In this document: positions 35,354 to 43,752 of the stretch, piece after piece
How the letters are laid out: every line of letters starts with the position of its first letter
Position numbering within the stretch: position 1 is the stretch's first letter
Source of the DNA: Candidatus Methylomirabilis lanthanidiphila
GTDB taxonomy: Bacteria; Methylomirabilota; Methylomirabilia; Methylomirabilales; Methylomirabilaceae
Direction of reading: 5' to 3'
NCBI GenBank assembly: GCA_902196205.1
Contig: CABIKM010000015.1
Span: 91,387 to 155,386, forward strand
Length of the DNA: 64,000 nt
The notes under the pieces: model-generated
The model's database searches: none
The model's input: only the letters and a program-made list of their open reading frames with translations
Told to the model about the DNA's origin: nothing
Program-made: the position numbers and the translations under genes

Positions 35354-35545
35354 ATGGCACATGAACAATTTGTGACCGATACAAAGGGAAACAAGGTGAG
35401 CGTGATCCTCTCGCTCAAACGATATGAGCGATTGATGGAGGACTTGCACGACTTGGCGGTCGTTGCCGAGCGACGAGACGAAAAACCGATCAGCTTTGAG
35501 GAAATGAAACGGCGATTGAAGAAAGATGGCATCCTATCACGTTGA
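35354..35545 (+). CDS. Phd/YefM-like antitoxin
   Basis: 63 residues from the ATG at 35354 (AGAGGG upstream); an ATG at 35303 in the same frame would add 17 residues. FVTDTKGNKVSVILSLKRYERLMEDLHDLA has the strand-helix pattern of Phd/RelB antitoxins, and the C-terminal FEEMKRRLKKDGIL would bind the toxin. It overlaps the RelE gene by 20 bases. The pair looks intact. Confidence 0.8.
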   Translation: MAHEQFVTDTKGNKVSVILSLKRYERLMEDLHDLAVVAERRDEKPISFEEMKRRLKKDGILSR

Positions 35546-35792
35546 CTTCAAGCCATCCGTTTACAAAGATTTCCGCCGTTTACCCGAGTCGGTCGTTGAG
35601 CGGGTGATGAAAAGGATTGAGCAATTGAAAGACGAACCCTTGCCTCACGGTGTAGAGAAATTGGAAACCGCCGAACGCCTTTATCGCATTCGGATTAGCG
35701 ATTATCACATCGTCTATGAAGTTGAAATGCTGGTACGGCAAGTCATGATACACTACGTGCGACATCGGCGCGAGGCGTATCGCGCGCTTTGA
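35526..35792 (+). CDS. relE: RelE-family toxin
   Basis: 88 residues: YHVDFKPSVYKDFRRLPESV, VMKRIEQLKDEPLPHGVEKL, ERLYRIRISDYHIVYEVE and IHYVRHRREAYR. Full-length RelE/ParE-superfamily mRNA interferase with the conserved Arg-Ile-Arg and His-Arg-Arg elements. Coupled to the preceding antitoxin gene. Confidence 0.88.
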   Translation: MASYHVDFKPSVYKDFRRLPESVVERVMKRIEQLKDEPLPHGVEKLETAERLYRIRISDYHIVYEVEMLVRQVMIHYVRHRREAYRAL

Positions 35793-35992
35793 ACGCCCTC
35801 TAACCCGACGCTTTCCAACGCTGCCGCTTTCAAGACCTTATCATTCGACGTGAGCGATCCCAATAATGCTCGCGTCGTTTCACGTACCTGGCAACCGTAT
35901 CCCGATCGAGGTGTTGCGTAACGAGAAGACTGGTACTGTGAGGACGCGCAGACCACGCTGAAGAAGCTGACCGCCAAGAGACGTAAAACGGC

Positions 35993-36110
35993 GTGAGGAT
36001 CCGTTGGCTGTCCCGCGCCGTAGAGGATCTGGCGCACCTCCATACGTATATCGCGCAGGACAACCCGCAGGCTGCCGCCAGCGAAGTGGACAACGTGGTG
36101 GAAGCCGTTT
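35993..36110 (+). pseudogene. ParE toxin, N-terminal fragment
   Basis: GTG at 35993 starts VRIRWLSRAVEDLAHLHTYI and AQDNPQAAASEVDNVVEA, the first two helices of ParE. The match stops at 36110, exactly where the 36-base inverted repeat begins. The stop of a preceding antitoxin remnant (LKKLTAKRRKTA) overlaps its start (GTGA). I infer that the toxin was cut by insertion of the adjacent element. Confidence 0.75.
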
Positions 36111-36146
36111 GTTTTGACAACGCAAAAGGAACCCGCCGTGATAAAG
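36111..36146 (+). repeat. 36-bp inverted repeat, left copy
   Basis: Begins GTTTTGACAACGCAAAAGGA and ends CGTGATAAAG. It is the exact reverse complement of 39079-39114. The two copies bound a 3.0-kb segment with an ATPase gene, a nuclease-like gene and brxL copy 2. No target duplication is obvious. Confidence 0.85.
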
Positions 36147-36252
36147 TAGACGGGACCCACCCATGTTCAGTGGTTGTTGGACCTGTGGCCTGCGGCAAGG
36201 GCGGGAGAATCAGTGGAGTCTCACAGGTGTCGGAGAATCCATACGTTAGAGG

Positions 36253-36588
36253 CTACACTGCACCGAAAACGTCCGGGTATTGGCGTACTTGCTCGAGTAG
36301 GTCGCGATCGTAGCGGATAACGACAATGCGGTAGCCGCGGCTGCGCAGCTCTCTGCGTATGGCTTCGTCCCTGGCCCGCTGGTCCGGCCCATCATGCACG
36401 GACCCATCGCAGAACACGCAGACGTTCGGCGCGTAATAGAAATCCGGGATGCAGCCCAGCTCCGCGATCGGCTTTTGCGCCTCATCCGGTAGCCGGTAGT
36501 GCCCTGCGGCCAAGCAATCGAGGAAGCGCCGCTCCAGTTCAGAGCGGGAATCCGCGAAGACGGCGGAATGGAGATCAGAAATGGTCAT
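36253..36588 (-). CDS. DUF559/Vsr-like endonuclease-fold protein
   Basis: 111 residues starting at an ATG that overlaps the ATPase stop (ATGA, 36585-36588). [40 protein letters not shown] and [18 protein letters not shown], here [13 protein letters not shown], follow the PD-(D/E)xK order Glu, Asp, Asp-x-Ser/His. The same domain is found at the C-terminus of some helicase/DUF1998 proteins of DISARM-like loci. It could be a nicking or mismatch-type nuclease. Translation coupling suggests that it works with the ATPase. Confidence 0.7.
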   Translation of the reverse strand: MTISDLHSAVFADSRSELERRFLDCLAAGHYRLPDEAQKPIAELGCIPDFYYAPNVCVFCDGSVHDGPDQRARDEAIRRELRSRGYRIVVIRYDRDLLEQVRQYPDVFGAV

Positions 36589-37919
36589 GCGCCCGATGCC
36601 CCATCGAGCAGCCATTGGTAGACCGGATCCACGCGAATCCCGTGACCGGCTATTCTCAATACTTCTAACGCCTGGTCCTGGGTAAGCACCAGCAGCAGGC
36701 ACTCAGCGCGGGGGTATTCACGCCGCGCATCCTCGAGCGCTCGCAGCTCGCGAGCGGTTACGTTCGTGTCGCCGGGATCGGCACACACCTGGATGAGCGC
36801 CTCTCCCGCAGCAAGAAAACGGGCGTGGAAATCGACTTCGAACCCCGCTGCGGTTCTGACGTATCCGACATCCGCCTTACGCCGTTCGAGTTCGTTCAGC
36901 ACCACAGTCTCGAGTCGATGGCCGACATTGGTACGGCCGCTGCTGTCGAAGGCCCCAACCAGGCCGGGGTCGGCCGGATAGATTTTGCGGGGGTTGGAGT
37001 TGCGTCGACGCTCAGAATCGGTAGAGAGCGAGACGGCCGTCACCAGGAAGACATCGACCAGGTGCGCCAGCAGCGCGTGCAGCGTGTCCTTGGCAACGCC
37101 GTGTCCCTGGGCCTTCAGGTCCCGGTAGAGGCCGTACACGCTGAGCGGCCCCGCCGGGTTGCGCAGGCAATGCCGGGTCAGCCAGCGTAAGGCAGCCACC
37201 TGCGTTACTTGGAAGCGCTCGACCACGTCGCGCAGCAGGAGCGTATCGACGTACCCTTGGAGCAGTTGTACCCGCAGCGGCGGGGCCATCCCCTGTGCTT
37301 CCGGGAATCCGCCTACTGCGAGATACTCCCGAAACTCCTTCTCCACCAACGAGCGCTCGACGGCGGTAAAATGGGCCACCGGCTTATTCGGTTCCTTGCC
37401 ACGATGACGCAGGAATTCGCGGAAGCTGAACGGCCGGATCACGGTCTCCCAACCTCTGCCGCGAAGCGACGTATGGACCTCACGGGAGAGGAGCCGCGCC
37501 GAGGATCCCGAGACAACGATCTCCACCCGCTCGGTATCCAGCAGCCGCCGAATGAAACGCTCCCAGCCGGTTACGACCTGGATCTCATCGAAGAACCAAC
37601 TCACCACCTCGCTTCTTCGCCACTGCGGGAAGTTCCGATAGTATTCTTCGAGCAGGAGATTGAGTTGCGTAAGCGGGAGTTCCGCCAGACGATCGTCATC
37701 GAAGCTCACGTACACGGCCCGTTCGGGGGCAGTGGCGTGCTGTCGCCGGTCCTGCAACTGACGCAGGAACGTCGTCTTCCCCACGCGGCGCATACCGATC
37801 ACCGCGTACACCTTATTGGGCAGCGCCGGCAGACGGGCATCCCGCAACGTCGAGCCGATCTTGAGAGCCGGCAGCAACCCGGCTTCGAGTTTCTCGCGAA
37901 GGACCGGATGAAGGCTCAT
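36585..37919 (-). CDS. AAA ATPase with DUF4143 domain
   Basis: 444 residues. Walker [13 protein letters not shown] near residue 42, Walker [11 protein letters not shown], sensor VSGSSARLL; then the DUF4143 part ([27 protein letters not shown], winged helix) and a PD-(D/E)xK-like end ([24 protein letters not shown]). These archaeal-type ATPases are common in mobile and defence regions but their targets are unknown. It is coupled to the DUF559-like gene. The pair lies inside the 36-bp inverted repeats. Confidence 0.85.
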   Translation of the reverse strand: MSLHPVLREKLEAGLLPALKIGSTLRDARLPALPNKVYAVIGMRRVGKTTFLRQLQDRRQHATAPERAVYVSFDDDRLAELPLTQLNLLLEEYYRNFPQWRRSEVVSWFFDEIQVVTGWERFIRRLLDTERVEIVVSGSSARLLSREVHTSLRGRGWETVIRPFSFREFLRHRGKEPNKPVAHFTAVERSLVEKEFREYLAVGGFPEAQGMAPPLRVQLLQGYVDTLLLRDVVERFQVTQVAALRWLTRHCLRNPAGPLSVYGLYRDLKAQGHGVAKDTLHALLAHLVDVFLVTAVSLSTDSERRRNSNPRKIYPADPGLVGAFDSSGRTNVGHRLETVVLNELERRKADVGYVRTAAGFEVDFHARFLAAGEALIQVCADPGDTNVTARELRALEDARREYPRAECLLLVLTQDQALEVLRIAGHGIRVDPVYQWLLDGASGA

Positions 37920-38076
37920 GAGATGCAGTATACCATAAATGTGTCCTTGTGATAAGGTCCGATGTTACTGAATCCATCCTTGTGACAGTGACACCTGATT
38001 CTTACCCCTCTGCCCTGCCGGCAGTAGACAGGCCATATCCCATCGCTATTTATCGAACACCAATCGCCAGAGTCAA

Positions 38077-38995
38077 GCCCGAGCAACGGGTTACCGTATC
38101 ACCGATGGGCACACGATCTCCCAGGAATGGAAATCTACACCCCGGAACTCCTCGGGTTTCATTATCGCCAGTTGGTCGATGACTCGTTTCCACATTTCCA
38201 CGGAAAAGTCAATGAGCGGGGCGATCTCGTTACGGGTCATAGGCTCGGGAGTGCGGTGCGGATAGAGCAGTTTGAGTAGGCCGGCGGCGGTCTTCTTGAT
38301 GGCATCCTGGTTGCGCCCTGTCATGCCCTTCATGTCCACGCAGGCGGACACGTGGGTCTGGACATTCCGCCGCCGGAGTTCAGCGAATACCTCGGCCATG
38401 TCGTCGGTCAGGAATCCGTAACCTGTAGCGTAGTTCTCCGGACGGATCTTGGGCATCTCCCAGCCCGGCACATAGGCATGGATGCGGTCGAGGAATGCGG
38501 TATCCTGCAATTCCGCCGGTAGAACCTCGAAGAGATGCCTGTACGTGGAGTCGGCCTGTTTCCTCTCCAGATCGGTGTCGATGTTCCCCCCCAGCACAAT
38601 CGAGCATTGAGCAGAAAACTCCTGGTCCCCCCGGCTGAACTTACCGGTCTGCATATAGTCCTTCAGGACGCTGATGCTGGACTCGGCATCATCAAAGCGG
38701 GTGTTGGCGATTTCGTCGAAGAACACGACGTGTTTGAGGCCAATGACGCCCAGCTTGCGGGTTCCCTTATTGTAAAAGAGTGTTGCCGGCGTCGCCTTAC
38801 CCCCTGACACGACGAATGAGCGGTTGGATGTATTGCGAAAGGTGTAGGTCTTGCCCGTTTCCCGCGGCCCCAGTTCGATCAGGTTGTAGTTGGATTCGAC
38901 GAACGGCACCAACCGAAGGAGCATCAGCATCTTCGTCCGGCGGTCGAAACGGACCGGATTGAAACCGATGGGGAGGCGCCAACGAGCAATCAGCG
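38077..38995. repeat. Direct repeat, copy 2 (brxL fragment)
   Basis: Matches 31237-32154. It keeps the reading frame that copy 1 has lost. The flanking sequences share nothing beyond the repeat ends. Confidence 0.9.
38091..38993 (-). pseudogene. brxL: brxL internal fragment, copy 2 (open frame)
   Basis: About 300 residues of the BrxL AAA+ core are open in one frame: FVESNYNLIELGPRETGKTY, FFDEIANTRFDDAESSISVL, LGGNIDTDLERKQADSTYRH, DMAEVFAELRRRNVQTHVSA. The first Met (38930) lies inside the domain, preceded by 21 further in-frame codons without a start. The N-terminal and Lon-protease parts are missing. It could be transcribed but would be a partial ATPase at best. It sits inside the segment bounded by the 36-bp inverted repeats. 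Confidence 0.88.
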
Positions 38996-39078
38996 TAGTC
39001 GGGCAATGAACGACTGGACCTCACTGAGGCGCTAACAGGGAGAGGGGGGCTAAATCAAGTTGACAAACCCACCTATTG

Positions 39079-39114
39079 CTTTATCACGGCGGGTTCCTTT
39101 TGCGTTGTCAAAAC
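39079..39114 (-). repeat. 36-bp inverted repeat, right copy
   Basis: Exact reverse complement of 36111-36146. It ends 20 bases before the stop codon of the DUF499 gene, so the bounded segment abuts the 3' end of the defence operon. Confidence 0.85.
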
Positions 39115-39134
39115 GACGATCCCTCGCACGTCGA

Positions 39135-42100
39135 CTACTCCAATCTGAGGTCAGCCTTCAGTTCCTTCAGTAGCTTGTTGATCTCCTTCGCGGTTTCCTC
39201 TGATGGTTTTTCCTTGCCGTCGCCCAGCTCGATCTGGACCCGAAACCTCAGGGGCGTATTGAACTTCGCCTTCAGCTTCAGAAGGCTCGGGATAATCTCT
39301 GCGAGATCCTGGATCTCGGATGGTTCAAGCTCGGCATGGGCCACGAGGCACTTGGACGGTGTGGCCGGACCGATACCGCCTACGCTCAGCCGGCCAGCCG
39401 GCGCAGAGGCAACCTTCAGCTTAATCGACTGAGCCGCCGGGTAGTCGCAGGGCCAGTCACCAGACATACCATCCAGTTCCATAAACCGGGCATTGATCGA
39501 TGCCGTAATCACGTCCTTGACCGTCTTCCACGGCATGGTGTGGCCGAACCTCTGCGAGAGTGCGGTGGCGATGGACAGTGCCGTGGCCTGCCCCCCTGCC
39601 TGCGCCGCGCCTCCAGCTTGCGCGGCAGGCAGGTCCGACCAGGCATCGGGCAGGTTCTCCGGCAGAATCTCGGCGGCGGCAATCATGGCCGGCGGCTGGC
39701 GCAGGATCGCCTTCGGTGTCAGAACGCCCGCGGGAATCGGTTCCGCGAGCACGCTGGCCGGTCCGCTCACAAGCCATAACGCTCCGGCTTCTACGGCGGC
39801 GGTGACCGCCTTGTTGATGACCTCGGCGCCCGCCTTGGGAATAGAAACGGGCTCCATGTACCCATCACGCTGGACCTGTACGACCGTCGTCCCACTAAAG
39901 TAGTTAAGAACGGCCTGCACCGCGATCTCGCCCGCCTGGGCCGGCGCGAGAGACAGGTCGCCCTTCCACAGTTCAGGCAGCCTGCCTGGCAGGAGGAGCT
40001 GGTACGGCAGCTCGGCCAGTTCGGCGGCCTCCGGCAAGACCAACTCCAGAGCCGGATCGTTCATGGCGGTCTCATCCGGGCGCGTGCGCCACCACGTGCG
40101 GAACGACCCGTCGGGCCGCGTCAAACGAAGCACGAATGAACCCTGCGCGCACCCCTCCGTCAGCGTGTCCAGGATAGCCTGTGCCTTGAGCATCTTCGGC
40201 AGATGAGGTAGTTGCGCGAATGCGCCTGACAGATCCTTCACGCGACGGCTCGTTTCGCCTTCGCGCCAGAGGTTGTACGGGCCGTCGGGCAGCAACGCCT
40301 CCGCCGTGATCATGGAGTCTTGAACGCGCGAGCGTGAGTCGTTCTTGATGATGTTGAAGTGCGGCTCGTCCGTCACGTTGATCTTAAAGGCTTGGACCTC
40401 GTCCCTCTCCGACACGGTCACCACGATACAGTAGGCCTGCTTGACGGCCTCCGGGATACGACCCTTGGCCTTATCAATGTTAATGGCCAAGGTCTGCATC
40501 CGCGCCACGTCGACGTTACCGTCCTTCTCCTGGTCCTTCAGATCGGTACGGACCTGCTCCCACGCAAGATAGTCGCGGACGCGGGCCGTCGCGACCTCAA
40601 GACCGTCCTTGGACGGAGTCATCAGCAGCACGGCGTTCCGGTATACGCGCGGGTTTTCCGGACCGGTTTTTTCATCGAGATAGCGTGCGGCTTCAGGGCT
40701 GGGCTTGCCGGAGTCCGACGCCGCGCCCGGCGCCAGTACGGCGAAGTGAAACTGGCCGTCGTCGTCGATGTCGCGGGGGCGAGCGGGCAGCGTATGCACG
40801 CGCACCCCGGCGGCGAATGCTCCGGCCGTGAGGGATTTCACCTTGCCCACATCGTCCAGCAGTCTGGCCCGCACCACGTCGTCGGACACGCGGCCCTTCG
40901 CCACCGCGTGCATCTGCGTGAGATTTGGGCGGTTCCCCAGACGCCAGGCGATGGGCAACTGGTTGTCGCCCACGGCCGTGTGCTGGTCATCCAGCCAGAA
41001 GCTCGCCTGGGCCCAGCGGATAAGCCCTTTCTCCAGCTCGATCCGGTCTGGACGGGTGGCGCCCAATAGAACCAGGAGATCGCGCGACCGGGCGCTTTGG
41101 CCGATGGGCTGCGAATGGAGGAACGTACCAACGATGGCCTGCTCGACTTCCCGGAACCGCAGCCCTACGGAATCGCGCTGGATGTCACGTGCGCGACCCA
41201 ACTCGCCCTCGATGATTCCCGTCCATGCTTGCTTCTTGCCTTCGTGCTCCTCGGTGTCAGCCACGGTGACGAGTTCGCGTAACGCCTCAGACAAACCGTC
41301 CCGCCCGGGCACGTTCAAGAGAACACCCGGCCCCACCAACGGCGCCGTATCCCACTTCTCAGCCTCGCGCAGCGCCAGCGCGAACGTGCGCAGGACGCCG
41401 CGGGCCTTCTGGAAGCGATCGAGCTGGGTCCACTTGGTGTAGAAGACCTCCGTGAGGTCCGGGTGGAACGGATAACTTTTCAGGTAACGCTCCTCGGCAT
41501 CCGCACCCTGCTTCTGGGTTTGCTCGTCGATGTCGAAGATGCCCTTGAGCGCCGCCTGGACGTGCGGCCTGAACGCGCCGTGATCTTTGATGGATTCGGG
41601 CGTGAAGAAGCGCCGCCGCAGCAACTCGGCCACATCCTCCTTCATCACGGGCTCCACCGCCTCTTCGCGCTGACGCTGGAAGATGTCGTACAGTTCGCCC
41701 TGGAGCTGCCGGCCGAAGGGATCGCTCTTGGCCGGATCGCTGGCCAGTAGCGACGCGACGATACAGCAGCGGTCCACCTTGGTGGCGGCCTGGGTCAGGT
41801 ACTGGAAGAAGTTGACGAGGCGGTCCTTCCACCTGGGGTCCGTCGCCACCTTTTCGCGGACGTACATCAATACCTCGTCAATCAGGATCAGGGCGCCCAT
41901 GCCGTCCTTGCCGGGCAGCTCCAATAGCGTCGTCAGCAGGTTCTCCGCCGGGGCGCTCTCGCGTTCCTCGGCTTTATTATCGGCATGCAGGAGCTTCAGG
42001 CCCTCGTCGCCTGCGAGTTGGTACGCCAGGACGCTCCAGGGCTGCTTGAGGGTTCGCACCGTGCCGCCCGGTGAGCGCACCTCCATGCCTTTCTCGACGT

Positions 42101-42518
42101 CCAGCTTATCGAAACAGAGCCCGGCCACGCGCGCCTTGGGCGGCGTCTGACCGATGGCTTCGGTGAATTCCGCGACAGCGGGCAGCTTGGGCAGGGTTGT
42201 CGGATCAGTCACCAGATGCAGCAGTGTGATCAGCGTATGAGTCTTGCCGCCGCCGTAGGTCAGTTCGAGCTGGCGGACGGCCTTGTCGTTCCTGCCCGCC
42301 ACGCGCAGCACCACGTCCCGCACCAACCGGCGCAGGTTGTACGTCGGGAAGGTGAGCGCAAAGAACTTCTCGGGGTCCTCATAGACCGGCCGCTTACCGC
42401 TCTGCATGAGGACCTCGTAGAGGTCGGCGGCGAACATGTGGAGCGGGAGTTCCCCGGACCGCAGGTCCTCCCGCAGCGTCACAACTTCGTGCCAGCACTT
42501 CCAAGGCAGCTTAGCCAT
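39135..42518 (-). CDS. DUF499 ATPase of a DISARM-related defence system
   Basis: 1127 residues from the ATG at 42518, which overlaps the preceding nuclease gene by eight bases. Walker A is LTYGGGKTHT at about 87-95 and Walker B is GALILIDEVLMYVR at about 209-222; an AAA+ module spans about 60-450. The C-terminal part has no motif I know, apart from a terminal DUF-like beta domain (APAGRLSVGGIGPATPSKCL). DUF499 proteins are related to the BREX PglY/BrxC-type ATPases and occur with DUF1156 methylases in phage-defence loci. Last gene of the seven-gene operon. Mass and fold suggest a large DNA-bound ATPase that couples recognition with effector action. Confidence 0.85.
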   Translation of the reverse strand: MAKLPWKCWHEVVTLREDLRSGELPLHMFAADLYEVLMQSGKRPVYEDPEKFFALTFPTYNLRRLVRDVVLRVAGRNDKAVRQLELTYGGGKTHTLITLLHLVTDPTTLPKLPAVAEFTEAIGQTPPKARVAGLCFDKLDVEKGMEVRSPGGTVRTLKQPWSVLAYQLAGDEGLKLLHADNKAEERESAPAENLLTTLLELPGKDGMGALILIDEVLMYVREKVATDPRWKDRLVNFFQYLTQAATKVDRCCIVASLLASDPAKSDPFGRQLQGELYDIFQRQREEAVEPVMKEDVAELLRRRFFTPESIKDHGAFRPHVQAALKGIFDIDEQTQKQGADAEERYLKSYPFHPDLTEVFYTKWTQLDRFQKARGVLRTFALALREAEKWDTAPLVGPGVLLNVPGRDGLSEALRELVTVADTEEHEGKKQAWTGIIEGELGRARDIQRDSVGLRFREVEQAIVGTFLHSQPIGQSARSRDLLVLLGATRPDRIELEKGLIRWAQASFWLDDQHTAVGDNQLPIAWRLGNRPNLTQMHAVAKGRVSDDVVRARLLDDVGKVKSLTAGAFAAGVRVHTLPARPRDIDDDGQFHFAVLAPGAASDSGKPSPEAARYLDEKTGPENPRVYRNAVLLMTPSKDGLEVATARVRDYLAWEQVRTDLKDQEKDGNVDVARMQTLAINIDKAKGRIPEAVKQAYCIVVTVSERDEVQAFKINVTDEPHFNIIKNDSRSRVQDSMITAEALLPDGPYNLWREGETSRRVKDLSGAFAQLPHLPKMLKAQAILDTLTEGCAQGSFVLRLTRPDGSFRTWWRTRPDETAMNDPALELVLPEAAELAELPYQLLLPGRLPELWKGDLSLAPAQAGEIAVQAVLNYFSGTTVVQVQRDGYMEPVSIPKAGAEVINKAVTAAVEAGALWLVSGPASVLAEPIPAGVLTPKAILRQPPAMIAAAEILPENLPDAWSDLPAAQAGGAAQAGGQATALSIATALSQRFGHTMPWKTVKDVITASINARFMELDGMSGDWPCDYPAAQSIKLKVASAPAGRLSVGGIGPATPSKCLVAHAELEPSEIQDLAEIIPSLLKLKAKFNTPLRFRVQIELGDGKEKPSEETAKEINKLLKELKADLRLE

Positions 42519-43752
42519 CGGTCTTCTTCTCCTTGCGCCGAGTTCGGATCGCACGCTGGGCGGTCACAATTTCTTCTCGCAGGGTTTCAGGATCAGGCAA
42601 TGCCGTCAGATACTTCGATGCGAACACCTTGGCCTTGATGCCTCCCATGGCGTAATGAACGACGGCGTCGTTCTTCACGCTGCAGAGTATGAGGCCAAGC
42701 GGTTCGTTCTCTCCGGGCTCCATCATGTGCTCGCGGGCATAGTTCAGATAGAGATTCATTTGGCCCGCATCGGTATGGGTGAACCTGCCTATCTTGAGGT
42801 CGACCACGACCAGAGATCTTAGCCGGCGATGAAACAGGAGCAGATCCATGCGATACCATTCGTCGCCAATGCGAATCCGCTTCTGTCTCGCGACGAAGGC
42901 GAACCCATTGCCGAGTTCAAGCAGGAACCACTCCAAATGACGGATCAGTGCCTCCTCCAACTCTCCCTCGCTGTATTCGTCCTTCAGGTTCAGGAATTCC
43001 AGCAGGTAGGGGTCGCGTACCTCGTCTTTCATTGAAACAGCATCTTCCGGCCTGGCTCTCTGCCCGCGAGCCAACATGGCCGCTTGAGTTTTGGATCGCA
43101 CGGTCCGCTCATAGAATTGAGTGCTGATCTGACGGTCAAGCTGCCGGACGGACCACCCCCCGCGGATGGCCTCCGACTCGTAGAAGGTGCGCCCCCGCGG
43201 GTTCTCTACCGACATCAGGCGCACATACTGGGACCACGAGAGCGGGAAGACCGCCGCGCGTGCGAGTGCTTTCTGTACAGGAGCGGAAGCGGAAACAAGG
43301 GCCATCCCGGATTCGGCTTCTGCCTGCCGCGACGCTTGCGGCTCAGGCAGGGACGGTGTCCGTGGTTGCTTGGTTCCTGATTCGCCAGACAGTGTCTGGC
43401 ACTTCACCATGGCTTCGAATTTGCCAGACAGTGTCTGGCAAATCTCCCAGCCCAGATAGAAGAGCCGCATCTGCTGAAGGTTGGCCCGTGAGAAGCCCCG
43501 CCCGTGCTTCGCCGTCAAGTCCTTTGATAACCGAACCAAGAGTCCTTCCCCATAGTCGGCTCGCTCCCTTCCGCCCTGCTCGAACACGACGATGCGCCTT
43601 CCGATCTCCCAGTAGGTTGCCGTGAGGATGCGGTTGACGGACCGGGCGGCTGTCCGCCGTGCCTGGTCCAGGAGAACGGAAATGTCCGATACCAGAGAGC
43701 CATAGTCCGGTGGGGCAGCATAGACACCTTTCTTCTTCCCTTTCCGTATCAT
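42511..43752 (-). CDS. DUF1016/YhcG PD-(D/E)xK nuclease
   Basis: 413 residues. N-terminal DUF1016 helical domain (ATYWEIGRRIVVFEQGGRER, RGFSRANLQQMRLFYL, SWSQYVRLMSVENPRGRTFY). C-terminal nuclease with MDLLLFHRRLRSLVVVDLKI, the Asp ... Asp-x-Lys of PD-(D/E)xK enzymes, followed by AGQMNLYLNYAREH. Start overlaps the DUF1156 stop by four bases. Between residues 105 and 170 it carries an insert with two CQTLSG segments, both encoded by palindromes (43384-43443). YhcG-type proteins are frequent in restriction-like islands; here it may be the DNA-cleaving arm of the system or an independent guest. Confidence 0.85.
   Translation of the reverse strand: MIRKGKKKGVYAAPPDYGSLVSDISVLLDQARRTAARSVNRILTATYWEIGRRIVVFEQGGRERADYGEGLLVRLSKDLTAKHGRGFSRANLQQMRLFYLGWEICQTLSGKFEAMVKCQTLSGESGTKQPRTPSLPEPQASRQAEAESGMALVSASAPVQKALARAAVFPLSWSQYVRLMSVENPRGRTFYESEAIRGGWSVRQLDRQISTQFYERTVRSKTQAAMLARGQRARPEDAVSMKDEVRDPYLLEFLNLKDEYSEGELEEALIRHLEWFLLELGNGFAFVARQKRIRIGDEWYRMDLLLFHRRLRSLVVVDLKIGRFTHTDAGQMNLYLNYAREHMMEPGENEPLGLILCSVKNDAVVHYAMGGIKAKVFASKYLTALPDPETLREEIVTAQRAIRTRRKEKKTDG
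43384..43443. repeat. Two palindromes within the DUF1016 gene
   Basis: GCCAGACAGTGTCTGGC at 43384-43400 (8-1-8) and a longer perfect 12-1-12 palindrome with the same core at 43419-43443. Both are read in frame, giving two CQTLSG peptides 12 residues apart. Confidence 0.85.
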
